Shown here: positions 1 to 7,568 of the stretch, one piece after another
Layout: each line of letters opens with the position of its first letter
Position numbering within the stretch: the first letter of the stretch is position 1
From: Lachnospiraceae bacterium
GTDB taxonomy: Bacteria > Bacillota > Clostridia > Lachnospirales > Lachnospiraceae
Assembly (NCBI GenBank): GCA_016293925.1
Contig: JAEDCX010000036.1
Location: forward strand, 1-22,336
Length of the DNA: 22,336 nucleotides
Direction of reading: 5' to 3'
Translations under genes and position numbers: made by a program
Notes under the pieces: model-generated
The model's input: only the letters and a program-made list of their open reading frames with translations
Databases searched by the model: none
What the model was told of the DNA's origin: nothing

Positions 1-11
1 ACTCACGCATC

Positions 12-48
12 AAAAAGCAGAACAGCGTGACTTCCGCCACGCTGTTCT
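12..48 (-). terminator. Rho-independent terminator of the leftward membrane-protein gene
   Basis: Read on the minus strand, an 11-bp perfect stem (AGAACAGCGTG at 38-48 pairing with CACGCTGTTCT at 19-29) encloses an 8-nt loop and is followed two bases later by five Ts (12-16). This is the classic intrinsic terminator shape. It lies about 66 bp past the stop codon of the minus-strand gene ending at 115. On the plus strand no T-run follows the hairpin, so it is called as acting leftward only. Confidence 0.82.
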
Positions 49-114
49 CTCTAAAGCTATAAACCTGTCTTATGCGCTGCTACCTTGGACTGTCGCTTTT
101 TATTATGTATAATC

Positions 115-1053
115 CTATGAATCCTGTGAAACAGAGGCGTAAACCGGTGATGATTGGGCTTGCCGCTTTCGGAATCGAATGGCGGACACAATCGATACAG
201 TAATGAAGAGGAGCCCTAACGCCGTGGATATCCACCCCACCGTGCCAATGATGTTTCGAACCGGCGCGGATATGGAGTCTACCAGACTCGCTCCCATTCC
301 GATCCGGTGGGCAACTCTGCTGCAGAGGGATGCGAACACAACACGGAGTGTGATATATGCACCCCCGTTTAGGAGGAGTGCAATGCCCAGACAACGGATG
401 CCGGTATGGATTCTGCGACGATTCACCAACTGCAACAGGGCAATCAGTAAGCAGGAAACGGACAGCAGAATACCAAAGGTCTTCAGGGATGTCAGCATAC
501 GGATGCGCTCTACGGGTACCCCGATACTGTCGCAGATGGACGCCGCAGAGATGTCGTTAAACATATCCATTGTCAGGAAATATTCCCGCATGATCACAAA
601 CTCTTCCGGGAAGTAGTAGCGTCCCGTTGCTTCGGAGATTGCTTCTTCGTTTGCTTCGATGAAGTCCATGAACTCGTCGCTGGTAAAATGACCGGTTCCC
701 GTATCGTACAGAATATCCTGGGAATAATCAATCAGCTTATCCGCCACAAAGGTAGTGAAGTCTGTGTTGTCGAGGACGCCGGCTACAGCTTCCTCGGTAA
801 CCATGAATTCCATCAGATATTCGTCACCGTAATGGGTTTCAAAATACTGGTAAATCCACTCATCGATAGTCGTGTCTTTACTGTTGACATCGAATGTGCT
901 GACAATTTTCCGCATTGTTTTCTCGGACAGGGAATTTCTCACAACATAACTGGTGGATGCAATAAAGAACAAGACAGTCAGCAAAAATGTGAGAAGTATG
1001 GAAGCCGAAATGCGAAAAATATTCTTTTTACTGTGTTTTGTATGTTTTGGCAT
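115..1053 (-). CDS. Hypothetical membrane protein with a large extracytoplasmic domain
   Basis: A 312-residue protein of a family I do not recognise. A basic N-terminus (MPKHTKHSKK) precedes a hydrophobic segment at about residues 13-36. An acidic soluble region at about 37-188 follows, rich in Asp/Glu and aromatic residues and probably outside the cell. Three more hydrophobic segments lie at about 192-210, 219-240 and 267-293, and the C-terminal tail is basic then Ser-rich. The start is the ATG at 1051-1053; its ribosome site is weak (GGGG about 10 nt upstream). The reading frame is favoured over plus-strand ORFs in the same stretch because it has a coherent membrane topology, an upstream promoter and a downstream terminator in the same direction. 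It is transcribed away from the glycan operon and is probably not part of it. Function unknown. Confidence 0.78.
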   Translation of the reverse strand: MPKHTKHSKKNIFRISASILLTFLLTVLFFIASTSYVVRNSLSEKTMRKIVSTFDVNSKDTTIDEWIYQYFETHYGDEYLMEFMVTEEAVAGVLDNTDFTTFVADKLIDYSQDILYDTGTGHFTSDEFMDFIEANEEAISEATGRYYFPEEFVIMREYFLTMDMFNDISAASICDSIGVPVERIRMLTSLKTFGILLSVSCLLIALLQLVNRRRIHTGIRCLGIALLLNGGAYITLRVVFASLCSRVAHRIGMGASLVDSISAPVRNIIGTVGWISTALGLLFITVSIVSAIRFRKRQAQSSPVYASVSQDS

Positions 1054-1090
1054 GAGCCGAATACCCCGATTCTAGAATAACACTGTCTTG

Positions 1091-1119
1091 ATCATACTAT
1101 TATTGTCAGAATAAGGCAA
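1091..1119 (-). promoter_or_regulatory. Sigma-A-type promoter for the leftward membrane-protein gene
   Basis: On the minus strand a -35 box TTGCCT (1114-1119) is separated by exactly 17 bp from a -10 box TATGAT (1091-1096). This lies about 40 bp upstream of the start codon at 1053. Spacing and box quality fit a vegetative promoter. Seen directly in sequence; activity is inferred. Confidence 0.6.
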
Positions 1120-1232
1120 GAAAAAAAGAATGGAATCGCCGGAGGGTTCATAAAAAATTAAGAAATCGAATCCAAAGGTTATTAGAATGCGGAATTTGGG
1201 GGAAAATTTATCACTGTAAACGGGGACGGTTC

Positions 1233-1261
1233 TTGTATCCTCCGGTAGAATGTGCTAAAAT
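1233..1261 (+). promoter_or_regulatory. Likely main promoter of the glycan operon
   Basis: A -35 box TTGTAT (1233-1238), a 17-bp spacer and an extended -10 TGCTAAAAT (TG at 1253-1254, hexamer TAAAAT at 1256-1261) lie about 45 bp upstream of the first gene. The TGn extension would compensate for the imperfect -35. No operator palindrome or riboswitch fold is evident in the leader of about 40 nt. It is the only convincing forward promoter before the long run of tightly packed genes. Confidence 0.6.
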
Positions 1262-1292
1262 ATAGTAGTTTATGAAATGATAAACAAATATC

Positions 1293-1298
1293 AGGAGG
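1293..1298 (+). promoter_or_regulatory. Shine-Dalgarno site of pseB
   Basis: AGGAGG lies 6 nt before the ATG at 1305. This is a near-perfect ribosome binding site and fixes the start of the first gene in the operon. Confidence 0.85.
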
Positions 1299-1304
1299 CG
1301 GAAG

Positions 1305-2303
1305 ATGTTATTAGATGACAAGACAATATTGATTACCGGCGGGACCGGTTCTTTCGGAAAATGCTTTACCAAATATGTTCTGGAGCATTACAATCCGAAA
1401 AAGATCATCATATATTCACGGGATGAATTCAAACAGTTTATTATGGCAAATGATTTTGCACAGTATAAGAGCAAACTTCGATTCTTTATCGGCGACGTGA
1501 GAGACAAAGAGCGGATGATGCGTGCTTTTTCCGACGTTGATTATGTGATCCATGCCGCAGCACTGAAACAGGTTCCTGCCTGTGAATATAATCCTAACGA
1601 GGCGATTAAGACTAACATCATCGGTGCACAGAATGTCATTGACTGTGCATTGGATACCAATGTGAAGAAGGTGGTTGCACTCTCTACTGATAAAGCAGTG
1701 AATCCGGTGAATCTGTACGGCGGAACCAAACTGGTATCCGACAAGTTGTTTGTTGCGGCCAATGCATATGTGGGCAGCAAGGATCTGAATTTCTCCATCG
1801 TCAGATACGGTAACGTTGCGGGAAGCCGCGGATCGGTGATTCCTTTTTTCGCCAAGCTTCTGGCACAGGGAAAGACAGAACTTCCGATCACGGACTACAG
1901 AATGACCAGATTCTGGATCAGTCTGGAGCAGGGCGTGGAACTGGTGATCAAGGCGCTGGAGGAAGCAAGAGGCGGTGAGACGTTCATCAGCAAGATTCCA
2001 TCCTTCAAGATTACAGATCTGGCTCAGGCAATGGCTCCCGGCTGCAAGATGCCGGAGGTGGGGATCCGTGAAGGTGAGAAGCTGCACGAGATCATGGTTA
2101 CGGTAGAGGATTCCATGACCACCTATGAATATGACAAGCATTTCATCGTATATCCGCAGATGGTCTGGAAAGATACCCAGTTTGAGAAACCCACAGGCAA
2201 GAAGGTGCCGGAAGGATTCTCCTATTCCTCCGGAAACAATACAGAGTGGCTCAGTGTGGAGGAGATCCGGGAACTGCTGAAGACAGTTCACTACGAGATT
2301 TAG
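1305..2303 (+). CDS. pseB: UDP-GlcNAc 4,6-dehydratase (inverting), PseB
   Basis: The first gene of the operon makes a 332-residue SDR-family enzyme matching the PseB/FlaA1 family. In that family it converts UDP-GlcNAc to the 4-keto-6-deoxy L-arabino sugar by dehydration with C5 inversion, in the cytoplasm. Visible evidence: the nucleotide-binding GGTGSFG at residues 12-18, YSRDE at 37-41 following the second strand, GDVRD at 63-67, HAAALKQVP at 83-91, and the catalytic region T128, D129, K130, Y138 and K142 (STDKAVNP then YGGTK). The length is typical of PseB. It ends 32 bp before pseC. The pseC-pseF-pseG run after it supports PseB over the related FnlA/CapE dehydratases. A second dehydratase of the retaining type lies at 14948-16810. 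Confidence 0.93.
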   Translation: MLLDDKTILITGGTGSFGKCFTKYVLEHYNPKKIIIYSRDEFKQFIMANDFAQYKSKLRFFIGDVRDKERMMRAFSDVDYVIHAAALKQVPACEYNPNEAIKTNIIGAQNVIDCALDTNVKKVVALSTDKAVNPVNLYGGTKLVSDKLFVAANAYVGSKDLNFSIVRYGNVAGSRGSVIPFFAKLLAQGKTELPITDYRMTRFWISLEQGVELVIKALEEARGGETFISKIPSFKITDLAQAMAPGCKMPEVGIREGEKLHEIMVTVEDSMTTYEYDKHFIVYPQMVWKDTQFEKPTGKKVPEGFSYSSGNNTEWLSVEEIRELLKTVHYEI

Positions 2304-2323
2304 AGAACTGCTGTTTGAGAAAC

Positions 2324-2330
2324 AAGGAGG
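2324..2330 (+). promoter_or_regulatory. Shine-Dalgarno site that sets the pseC start
   Basis: AAGGAGG lies 5 nt before the ATG at 2336. The same frame stays open back to an ATG at 2246 inside pseB, but that upstream start has no comparable site. The start at 2336 gives the normal N-terminus (MERLAIHGGTPVR) of this aminotransferase family. Confidence 0.85.
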
Positions 2331-2335
2331 CATAT

Positions 2336-3535
2336 ATGGAACGGTTGGCGATTCACGGAGGAACTCCGGTCAGAGAGAAAAAACTGTTTTATGGTCACCA
2401 GTATATCGATGATGCAGATATCGAAGCGGTTGTCAGGACACTGAAAAGCGATTATCTCACATGTGGTCCGGAGATTACCGCATTGGAAGAGAAATTATGC
2501 AGGGTAACAGGAGCGAAATATGCGGTCGTGTGCAGCAACGGCACGGCCGCACTGCATATGGCGTGTCAGGCGGCAGGTGTAGCAGAAGGGGATGAGGTAA
2601 TAACCACACCGATCACCTTTGCTGCATCTGCTAATTGTGCTTTATATTGCGGTGCGAAACCGGTTTTCGCGGATATCGACGAGAAGACGTATAATATTGA
2701 TCCGACGGAGGTGGCACGGAAAGTTACCGAACGGACCAAAGCAGTGGTTGCGGTGGATTTTACGGGACAGGCGGTGGATCTGAATCCGCTGCGCAGACTG
2801 TGCGACGAGAGAGGGATTGTACTGATAGAAGACGGCGCACACTCCATCGGGACAACATATGACGGTCAGGGAGTGGGATCCATAGCGGATATGACCACCT
2901 TTAGTTTTCACCCGGTCAAAACCGTTACCGGCGGAGAAGGCGGTGCTGTACTGACCAACGACGAGACCTATTACAAGAAATTGTTATTGTACAGATCCCA
3001 TGGGATCACCAGGGACGAGACGATGCTGGAACGCACGTCCGAGGGACCGTGGTATTACGAGCAGATTGCACTTGGCATGAACTACCGCATGACGGATATT
3101 CAGGCTTCCCTCGTCAACTCCCAGTTGGACAAACTGGAGATGTTCCAAAAGAGAAGAAAAGAGATCGTTGCAAGATATAATGAGGCGTTCTCACAGATGC
3201 CGGAACTCGTGGTACAACAGGAGATCCCGGAGAGTAATACCACAAGACATCTCTACATTCTGCGGATCCGGCCGGAGATGCTGACCATTGACAGAGCACA
3301 GTTTTTCCAATACATGGGCGCAGAGAATATTGTGTGTAATGTGCATTATATCCCGGTTTACAGGCATCCGTACTATGAGAAACTGGGCTATGAGAAGGGT
3401 CTGTGCCCCAAGGCGGAGGCACTCTATGAGACGATGATGAGTCTCCCGCTGTACTATTCACTGACCGATAAGGATGTGGATGATGTGATTCATGCAGTAC
3501 GTAAAATAGTGGAGAATACGAGATGTCAACAATAG
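2336..3535 (+). CDS. pseC: UDP-4-amino-4,6-dideoxy-N-acetyl-beta-L-altrosamine transaminase, PseC
   Basis: A 399-residue DegT/DnrJ/EryC1 PLP-dependent aminotransferase. PseC uses glutamate to aminate C4 of the PseB product. Visible features: SNGTAAL at residues 67-73 (phosphate-binding turn), the VITTPITFAAS strand-turn near 88-98, EDGAHSIG at 165-172 (PLP-contacting Asp166), and the Schiff-base lysine K195 in SFHPVKTVTGGEGG. The C-terminal half carries the NYRMTD segment seen in this family. The start at 2336 is chosen over the in-frame ATG at 2246 because of its ribosome site and family N-terminus. It overlaps pseF by 13 nt. A second, WecE-type aminotransferase in the locus (6438) has a different active-site signature, so the two probably act on different sugars. 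Confidence 0.92.
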   Translation: MERLAIHGGTPVREKKLFYGHQYIDDADIEAVVRTLKSDYLTCGPEITALEEKLCRVTGAKYAVVCSNGTAALHMACQAAGVAEGDEVITTPITFAASANCALYCGAKPVFADIDEKTYNIDPTEVARKVTERTKAVVAVDFTGQAVDLNPLRRLCDERGIVLIEDGAHSIGTTYDGQGVGSIADMTTFSFHPVKTVTGGEGGAVLTNDETYYKKLLLYRSHGITRDETMLERTSEGPWYYEQIALGMNYRMTDIQASLVNSQLDKLEMFQKRRKEIVARYNEAFSQMPELVVQQEIPESNTTRHLYILRIRPEMLTIDRAQFFQYMGAENIVCNVHYIPVYRHPYYEKLGYEKGLCPKAEALYETMMSLPLYYSLTDKDVDDVIHAVRKIVENTRCQQ

Positions 3536-4227
3536 CAATCATTACGGCCCGGGGCGGAAGCAAAAGAATACCCCGCAAAAACGTGAAGGAATTCCTGGGC
3601 AAACCCATCCTGCAATATTCCGTTGCGGCAGCGTTGGAATCCGGCGTGTTTGACGAAGTGATGGTATCCACGGATGATGTGGAGATTGCCGGAATTGCGG
3701 AGTCTCTGGGGGCCAGAGTACCTTTTATGCGTAGCGAAGCAACTTCCAACGATTATGCCGTCACGGCAGATGTGGTGGAAGAGGTTCTGACAACCTATGA
3801 GCAGGACGGGCGGCGTTTTGAGTATGCGTGCTGCATTTATCCGACTGCTCCTTTTCTGAAGGCAGATGCACTGCGGTCCGCCATGAATATTCTGATCGAG
3901 AAACAGGCTGATTCGGTTGTTCCTGTGGTGAGGTTCTCTTTTCCGCCGCAGCGGGGCTGCATCATTACGGATGGAAAACTCCGGTTTGCACATCCGGAAC
4001 ATATGAATACCAGATCACAGGATCTGGAACCGATGTATCACGACTGTGGTCAGTTCTATTGCCTGAATACAAAGGCGTTTCGGAAGCAGAGACGAATGGT
4101 GATGGAGGACACGGTTCCATACATTCAGGATGAGATGTATGTGCAGGATATTGATACGGAAGATGACTGGCGCATTGCGGAGATGAAAATGTCGATTCTG
4201 CGGGATACCGGATATGGAGAAAAGTAA
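3523..4227 (+). CDS. pseF: Pseudaminic acid cytidylyltransferase, PseF
   Basis: A 234-residue CMP-sialic-acid-synthetase-family protein. PseF activates pseudaminic acid with CTP to give CMP-Pse, the donor for transfer. The N-terminal nucleotide-binding signature ARGGSKRIPRKN is at residues 9-20. STDDVEIA and the GARVPFMR segment are family hallmarks of PseF, as is the near-C-terminal DIDTEDDW. The length equals typical PseF. The start ATG lies inside the end of pseC, with GGAG 8 nt upstream, and the gene overlaps pseG by 14 nt, suggesting coupled translation. The pseC and pseG neighbours favour Pse over Neu or legionaminic acid as substrate. Its dedicated substrate-forming enzyme, PseI, is not seen in this window. 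Confidence 0.9.
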   Translation: MSTIAIITARGGSKRIPRKNVKEFLGKPILQYSVAAALESGVFDEVMVSTDDVEIAGIAESLGARVPFMRSEATSNDYAVTADVVEEVLTTYEQDGRRFEYACCIYPTAPFLKADALRSAMNILIEKQADSVVPVVRFSFPPQRGCIITDGKLRFAHPEHMNTRSQDLEPMYHDCGQFYCLNTKAFRKQRRMVMEDTVPYIQDEMYVQDIDTEDDWRIAEMKMSILRDTGYGEK

Positions 4228-5356
4228 ATCCAAATTTAACAAAACAGTATTATTGAGGGCGGACGCCAATGATGCAATCGGAATGGGACACATGATGCGG
4301 TGCATTTCAGTTGCGCGGGCGATACTACGGGATGGCAATAATAAAATAACACCCGTATTTGTTATAAGCGACGAACGATCTGCGGGTCTTCTTGCGGAGC
4401 GGGAATTGGAATTTGTCTGTCTTCATACTGACTATAGAGATAAAATGCCGGAGGTGGAGGACGGAGTGGATTCCCCGATGGGGCAGCTGTTCCGGAACTA
4501 TCATCCGGTCAGCATGTTGGTGGATTCCTATCAGGTGGAGGCGTCGTACTTCACGGGCCTACGCAGGATTGCGGAGGCTGTGGCGGCTTTGGATGGGATG
4601 GCGAGAACGGGTATTTTCTACCTGGATGACGTGGATGTACCCGACTATGAATTGGATGGCATCATCAATTACAACATATATGCCGGGGATTTGCCGTATC
4701 GGCAAGAGAAGCGATTTCTCGGCAGTGCTTATATTCCGCTGGGAGAGAAATTCTGGGATGTTAAAAAAAGAATTAACAACAGTACTCCCGAGGGCGACGA
4801 AATCCGAAATTCCGACAATTCCTTACACTGCATGATCAGTTCCGGCGGGGCCGACATGCTGAATATCTGTTATACCATAGGAGAGCGTATGGCATCGGCG
4901 TATCCGGACTGTGTGTTCCATGTGGTCTGCGGGAAATACAATGCGCATCGGAGTGAACTTCTGAGACTTGCGGAGCAGCATACCAATCTGTGCGTGGAGT
5001 ATGACGTGAGAGATATGTGCGCCCTGGAACAGAATTGCGACATTGCCATTTCCGCTGCCGGGAGTACCATGTATGAACTGGCAGTCCTCGGAGTGCCTAC
5101 CATCACCTACTTCTTCGCCGACAACCAGAGACTGGTTGCAGAGGCGTTTGCCGGGCAGACAGGGATGTGCAATGCGGGAGATTACAGAGTTGACAGTCAG
5201 GCCGTTCTGGAACGTATTCAGCAGCGGTTTGAAGAATATAAGGACAATACATTGATACGAATGAACGCCGGCAGGAGAATCCGTCATGTAACGGACGGAT
5301 TGGGAGCCTTTCGGATCGCCGGCATTCTGACGGGAATGGAGCAGACCAACCTATGA
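4214..5356 (+). CDS. pseG: PseG/SpsG-family UDP-sugar hydrolase
   Basis: A 380-residue GT-B-like protein of the PseG/SpsG family. PseG removes UDP from UDP-2,4-diacetamido-2,4,6-trideoxy-beta-L-altrose before condensation with phosphoenolpyruvate. Visible motifs: RADAN near residues 15-19, IGMGHMMRC at 22-30 with H26 matching the catalytic histidine of the family, VDSY near 97-100, a YLDD segment, NYNIY, ISSGGAD, and the C-terminal AISAAGSTMYEL followed by PTITYFFADNQ (nucleotide-binding half). It is longer than the roughly 275-residue Campylobacter enzyme. Extra length lies in the middle loops, not in a fused acetyltransferase domain. The start overlaps pseF by 14 nt and has only a weak ribosome site, so it probably depends on coupling. 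Confidence 0.87.
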   Translation: MEKSKSKFNKTVLLRADANDAIGMGHMMRCISVARAILRDGNNKITPVFVISDERSAGLLAERELEFVCLHTDYRDKMPEVEDGVDSPMGQLFRNYHPVSMLVDSYQVEASYFTGLRRIAEAVAALDGMARTGIFYLDDVDVPDYELDGIINYNIYAGDLPYRQEKRFLGSAYIPLGEKFWDVKKRINNSTPEGDEIRNSDNSLHCMISSGGADMLNICYTIGERMASAYPDCVFHVVCGKYNAHRSELLRLAEQHTNLCVEYDVRDMCALEQNCDIAISAAGSTMYELAVLGVPTITYFFADNQRLVAEAFAGQTGMCNAGDYRVDSQAVLERIQQRFEEYKDNTLIRMNAGRRIRHVTDGLGAFRIAGILTGMEQTNL

Positions 5357-6441
5357 AACGGAAGGCAAATTATGAGCTTCTGCGTATCGTTTCCATGATG
5401 ATGATTGTATGCCTTCATCTTCTGGATAAAGGCGGTCTATTGACGCCGTACGGAGCGGATCAGAGCAATCTGTCGGACATGACGGTTTTCGAACATCTCA
5501 GATGGCTTCTGGAAGCGTTGTGTGTGATGAGTGTAAATGCATATATTCTGGTAAGTGGTTTTTGGGGCTATGAATCCCGGAAGAATACCCTGTTGAAAGC
5601 GGCATGTCTGTGGGGCAGGGTGTTGTTCTATTCCGTGGGAATCTGTCTGGTGGCACTCCTTGCGGGAGTATGTCTGCGGAGCGATCTTACGGGATCCGAT
5701 TGGATTGCCATGTTGTTTCCGGCGTCTGCCGATGTATATTGGTTTGCTACCTGTTATCTGGTGGTTCTGCTGCTTCGGCCGATTCTGAATGCCGGGGTTG
5801 CTGCATTGGAGCAGAAGCAGTTTCGTTCCGTTCTGATTGTTTTTTTTGTGGCACTGTCCGCAGTGAATACGTTTGTGCCGTACCAGTTTCCCTATGATCA
5901 TGCGGGGCATGATCCTCTGTGGATGATTTTCGTCTATCTGGTTGGTGCGTATCTGGGCAAATACGGATTCGGCATTCTGGATCGCGGATGGAAAGCGCTG
6001 GCAGGATATGTGGGGATGGCGCTTGGCATGTGGGGAATGCAGCTTGCACTTGCCGTTGTGTACGGACAGACGGGGAAGCTCGGAGCGTTTATTCACAGGT
6101 CCTATCAGGATAATTCGGTATGGGCTCTCGGAGGAGGAATTGCACTTCTTGCACTGTTTCACCGAATCCGCATCCGGGAGGGACTTGCGGCCGGCATTAT
6201 CCGGGTGATTGCCGAGGCAACCTTCGGGATTTATCTGATCCATGAACACCCGCTGATTCGATACAAATGGCAGCAATGGCTGGGGATCACCGAGATTTCC
6301 GCAGATGGTTTTCTGCTGCCTCATATTGCAGGATGCGTTATTACCATGTTTGTGATCTGCGGAGCCATAGAACTGGTCAGAATATATATCATGAAAGCAG
6401 TTTGCAGAAAACTGCCGATGAAGAAGGGCGTTAGAGAATGA
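5353..6441 (+). CDS. Membrane acyltransferase, acyltransferase-3 family
   Basis: A 362-residue integral membrane protein with about ten hydrophobic segments. The N-terminus (YELLRIVSMMMIVCLHLL) carries the Arg11...His22 arrangement typical of acyltransferase-3 (OafA/OatA/WecH-like) proteins, and the C-terminus has an IYLIHEHP segment common in the family. These enzymes usually move acetyl groups from cytoplasmic acetyl-CoA to glycans on the far side of the membrane. No SGNH domain is fused. It starts at an ATGA overlap with pseG and ends at an ATGA overlap with the WecE-type gene. The position suggests acylation of the glycan made here, possibly on the amino sugars. The acceptor cannot be read from sequence. 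Confidence 0.85.
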   Translation: MKRKANYELLRIVSMMMIVCLHLLDKGGLLTPYGADQSNLSDMTVFEHLRWLLEALCVMSVNAYILVSGFWGYESRKNTLLKAACLWGRVLFYSVGICLVALLAGVCLRSDLTGSDWIAMLFPASADVYWFATCYLVVLLLRPILNAGVAALEQKQFRSVLIVFFVALSAVNTFVPYQFPYDHAGHDPLWMIFVYLVGAYLGKYGFGILDRGWKALAGYVGMALGMWGMQLALAVVYGQTGKLGAFIHRSYQDNSVWALGGGIALLALFHRIRIREGLAAGIIRVIAEATFGIYLIHEHPLIRYKWQQWLGITEISADGFLLPHIAGCVITMFVICGAIELVRIYIMKAVCRKLPMKKGVRE

Positions 6442-7568
6442 TTCCTTTTAATGTTCCGCCTTTTACAGGCAATGAGATGAAGTATATACGGGAAGCGGTT
6501 GATAATCAGAAAATCTGCGGGGATGGCCCGTTCACGAAACGATGCAGTGCGTGGATGGAAGAGCATACCGGAACAAGCAGGGCGCTGCTCACAACTTCCT
6601 GCACCCATGCCAATGAACTGGCAGTGCTGCTACTGGATCTGCAGCCCGGGGATGAGGTGATTATGCCATCCTTCACATTTGTGTCCTCGGCGGATGCATA
6701 TGTACTGCGAGGAGTCGTTCCCGTTTTTGTGGACATTCGACCGGACACTATGAATATTGACGAAAACCTGATCGAGGATGCAATCACGGAGCGGACGAAA
6801 GCGATTGAAGTGGTTCATTATGCCGGCGTAGGCTGCAATATGGATAAAATCATGGAGATTGCCGACAAATATCACCTGTATGTGATCGAGGATGCCGCTC
6901 AGGCGGTCAACGCCTATTACAATGGGAAAGCACTGGGGACATTCGGCGATTTCGGGTGCTACAGTTTTCATGAAACCAAGAATTACAGCATGGGCGAGGG
7001 GGGAGCACTTCTGATCCGTGATCCGGGTTATATTGACGCTGCAGAGATCATCCGGGAAAAGGGAACCAACAGAAGCCAGTATTACAGAGGTCAGGTGGAT
7101 AAGTACACCTGGATGAATTACGGTTCCTCCTACCTTCCCAGTGATATGAATGCAGCGTATCTGTGGGCACAGCTGGAGCTTGCGGAAGAGATCAACGCGA
7201 AAAGAATATCTGTCTGGAATTACTATCAGGAGGCGTTGCGTGATCTTGTGGACAGAGGGCTGATTGAAGTACCGTACGTTCCGAAGGAATGCACGCACAA
7301 TGCCCACATGTTCTATGTGAAGACGAAGGATCTGCAGGAAAGAACGGATTTCATTGCATTTATGGATCAAAAAGGAATTATGACTCCGTTCCACTATGTT
7401 CCGCTGCATACCGCACCTGCCGGCAGAAAATATGCACGGTTCCACGGAGAGGACAGATATACCACATCAGAGAGTGACAGACTGGTGAGACTTCCGCTGT
7501 TTTACGCGATTACGGAAGAGCAGATGGAGTATGTGGTTCGTATGACGAAGGAGTTCTATCGCGTATGA
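6438..7568 (+). CDS. wecE: dTDP-4-amino-4,6-dideoxygalactose transaminase, WecE type
   Basis: A 376-residue PLP aminotransferase resembling the enterobacterial WecE (RffA) along its whole length. WecE aminates dTDP-4-keto-6-deoxyglucose to dTDP-Fuc4N. Visible matches: N-terminal MIPFNVPP, the CGDGPFTKRC stretch at 27-36, QPGDEVIMPSFTF, VDIRPDTMNID at 98-108, EDAAQ at 151-155, the PLP lysine K181 in SFHETKNY, REKGTNRSQYYRGQVDKYTW, and HGEDRYTTSESDRL near the C-terminus. Both flanking genes overlap it by ATGA junctions. No dTDP-glucose synthesis genes (rmlA/rmlB) or WecD are present in the window, so the substrate must come from elsewhere in the genome or differ from the enterobacterial one. 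Confidence 0.88.
   Translation: MIPFNVPPFTGNEMKYIREAVDNQKICGDGPFTKRCSAWMEEHTGTSRALLTTSCTHANELAVLLLDLQPGDEVIMPSFTFVSSADAYVLRGVVPVFVDIRPDTMNIDENLIEDAITERTKAIEVVHYAGVGCNMDKIMEIADKYHLYVIEDAAQAVNAYYNGKALGTFGDFGCYSFHETKNYSMGEGGALLIRDPGYIDAAEIIREKGTNRSQYYRGQVDKYTWMNYGSSYLPSDMNAAYLWAQLELAEEINAKRISVWNYYQEALRDLVDRGLIEVPYVPKECTHNAHMFYVKTKDLQERTDFIAFMDQKGIMTPFHYVPLHTAPAGRKYARFHGEDRYTTSESDRLVRLPLFYAITEEQMEYVVRMTKEFYRV

Noticed and set aside
179..1080. Plus-strand ORFs at 179-616 and 688-1080
   Set aside because: They are antisense to the coherent minus-strand membrane protein, show no domain or membrane pattern, and lack good ribosome sites. The promoter and terminator evidence supports the minus strand.
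1416..2333. A 305-residue open frame on the minus strand opposite pseB
   Set aside because: Shadow of pseB. The translation is rich in Cys/His with no recognisable domain, and the plus strand encodes a complete enzyme with all catalytic residues.
2246..2335. Upstream in-frame extension of pseC inside pseB
   Set aside because: No ribosome site at 2246, an unlikely N-terminal sequence, and a strong AAGGAGG just before 2336.
5437..6324. A 295-residue minus-strand open frame opposite the acyltransferase
   Set aside because: Its sequence is basic and compositionally odd, without motifs. The plus-strand reading gives a clear acyltransferase-3 membrane protein.
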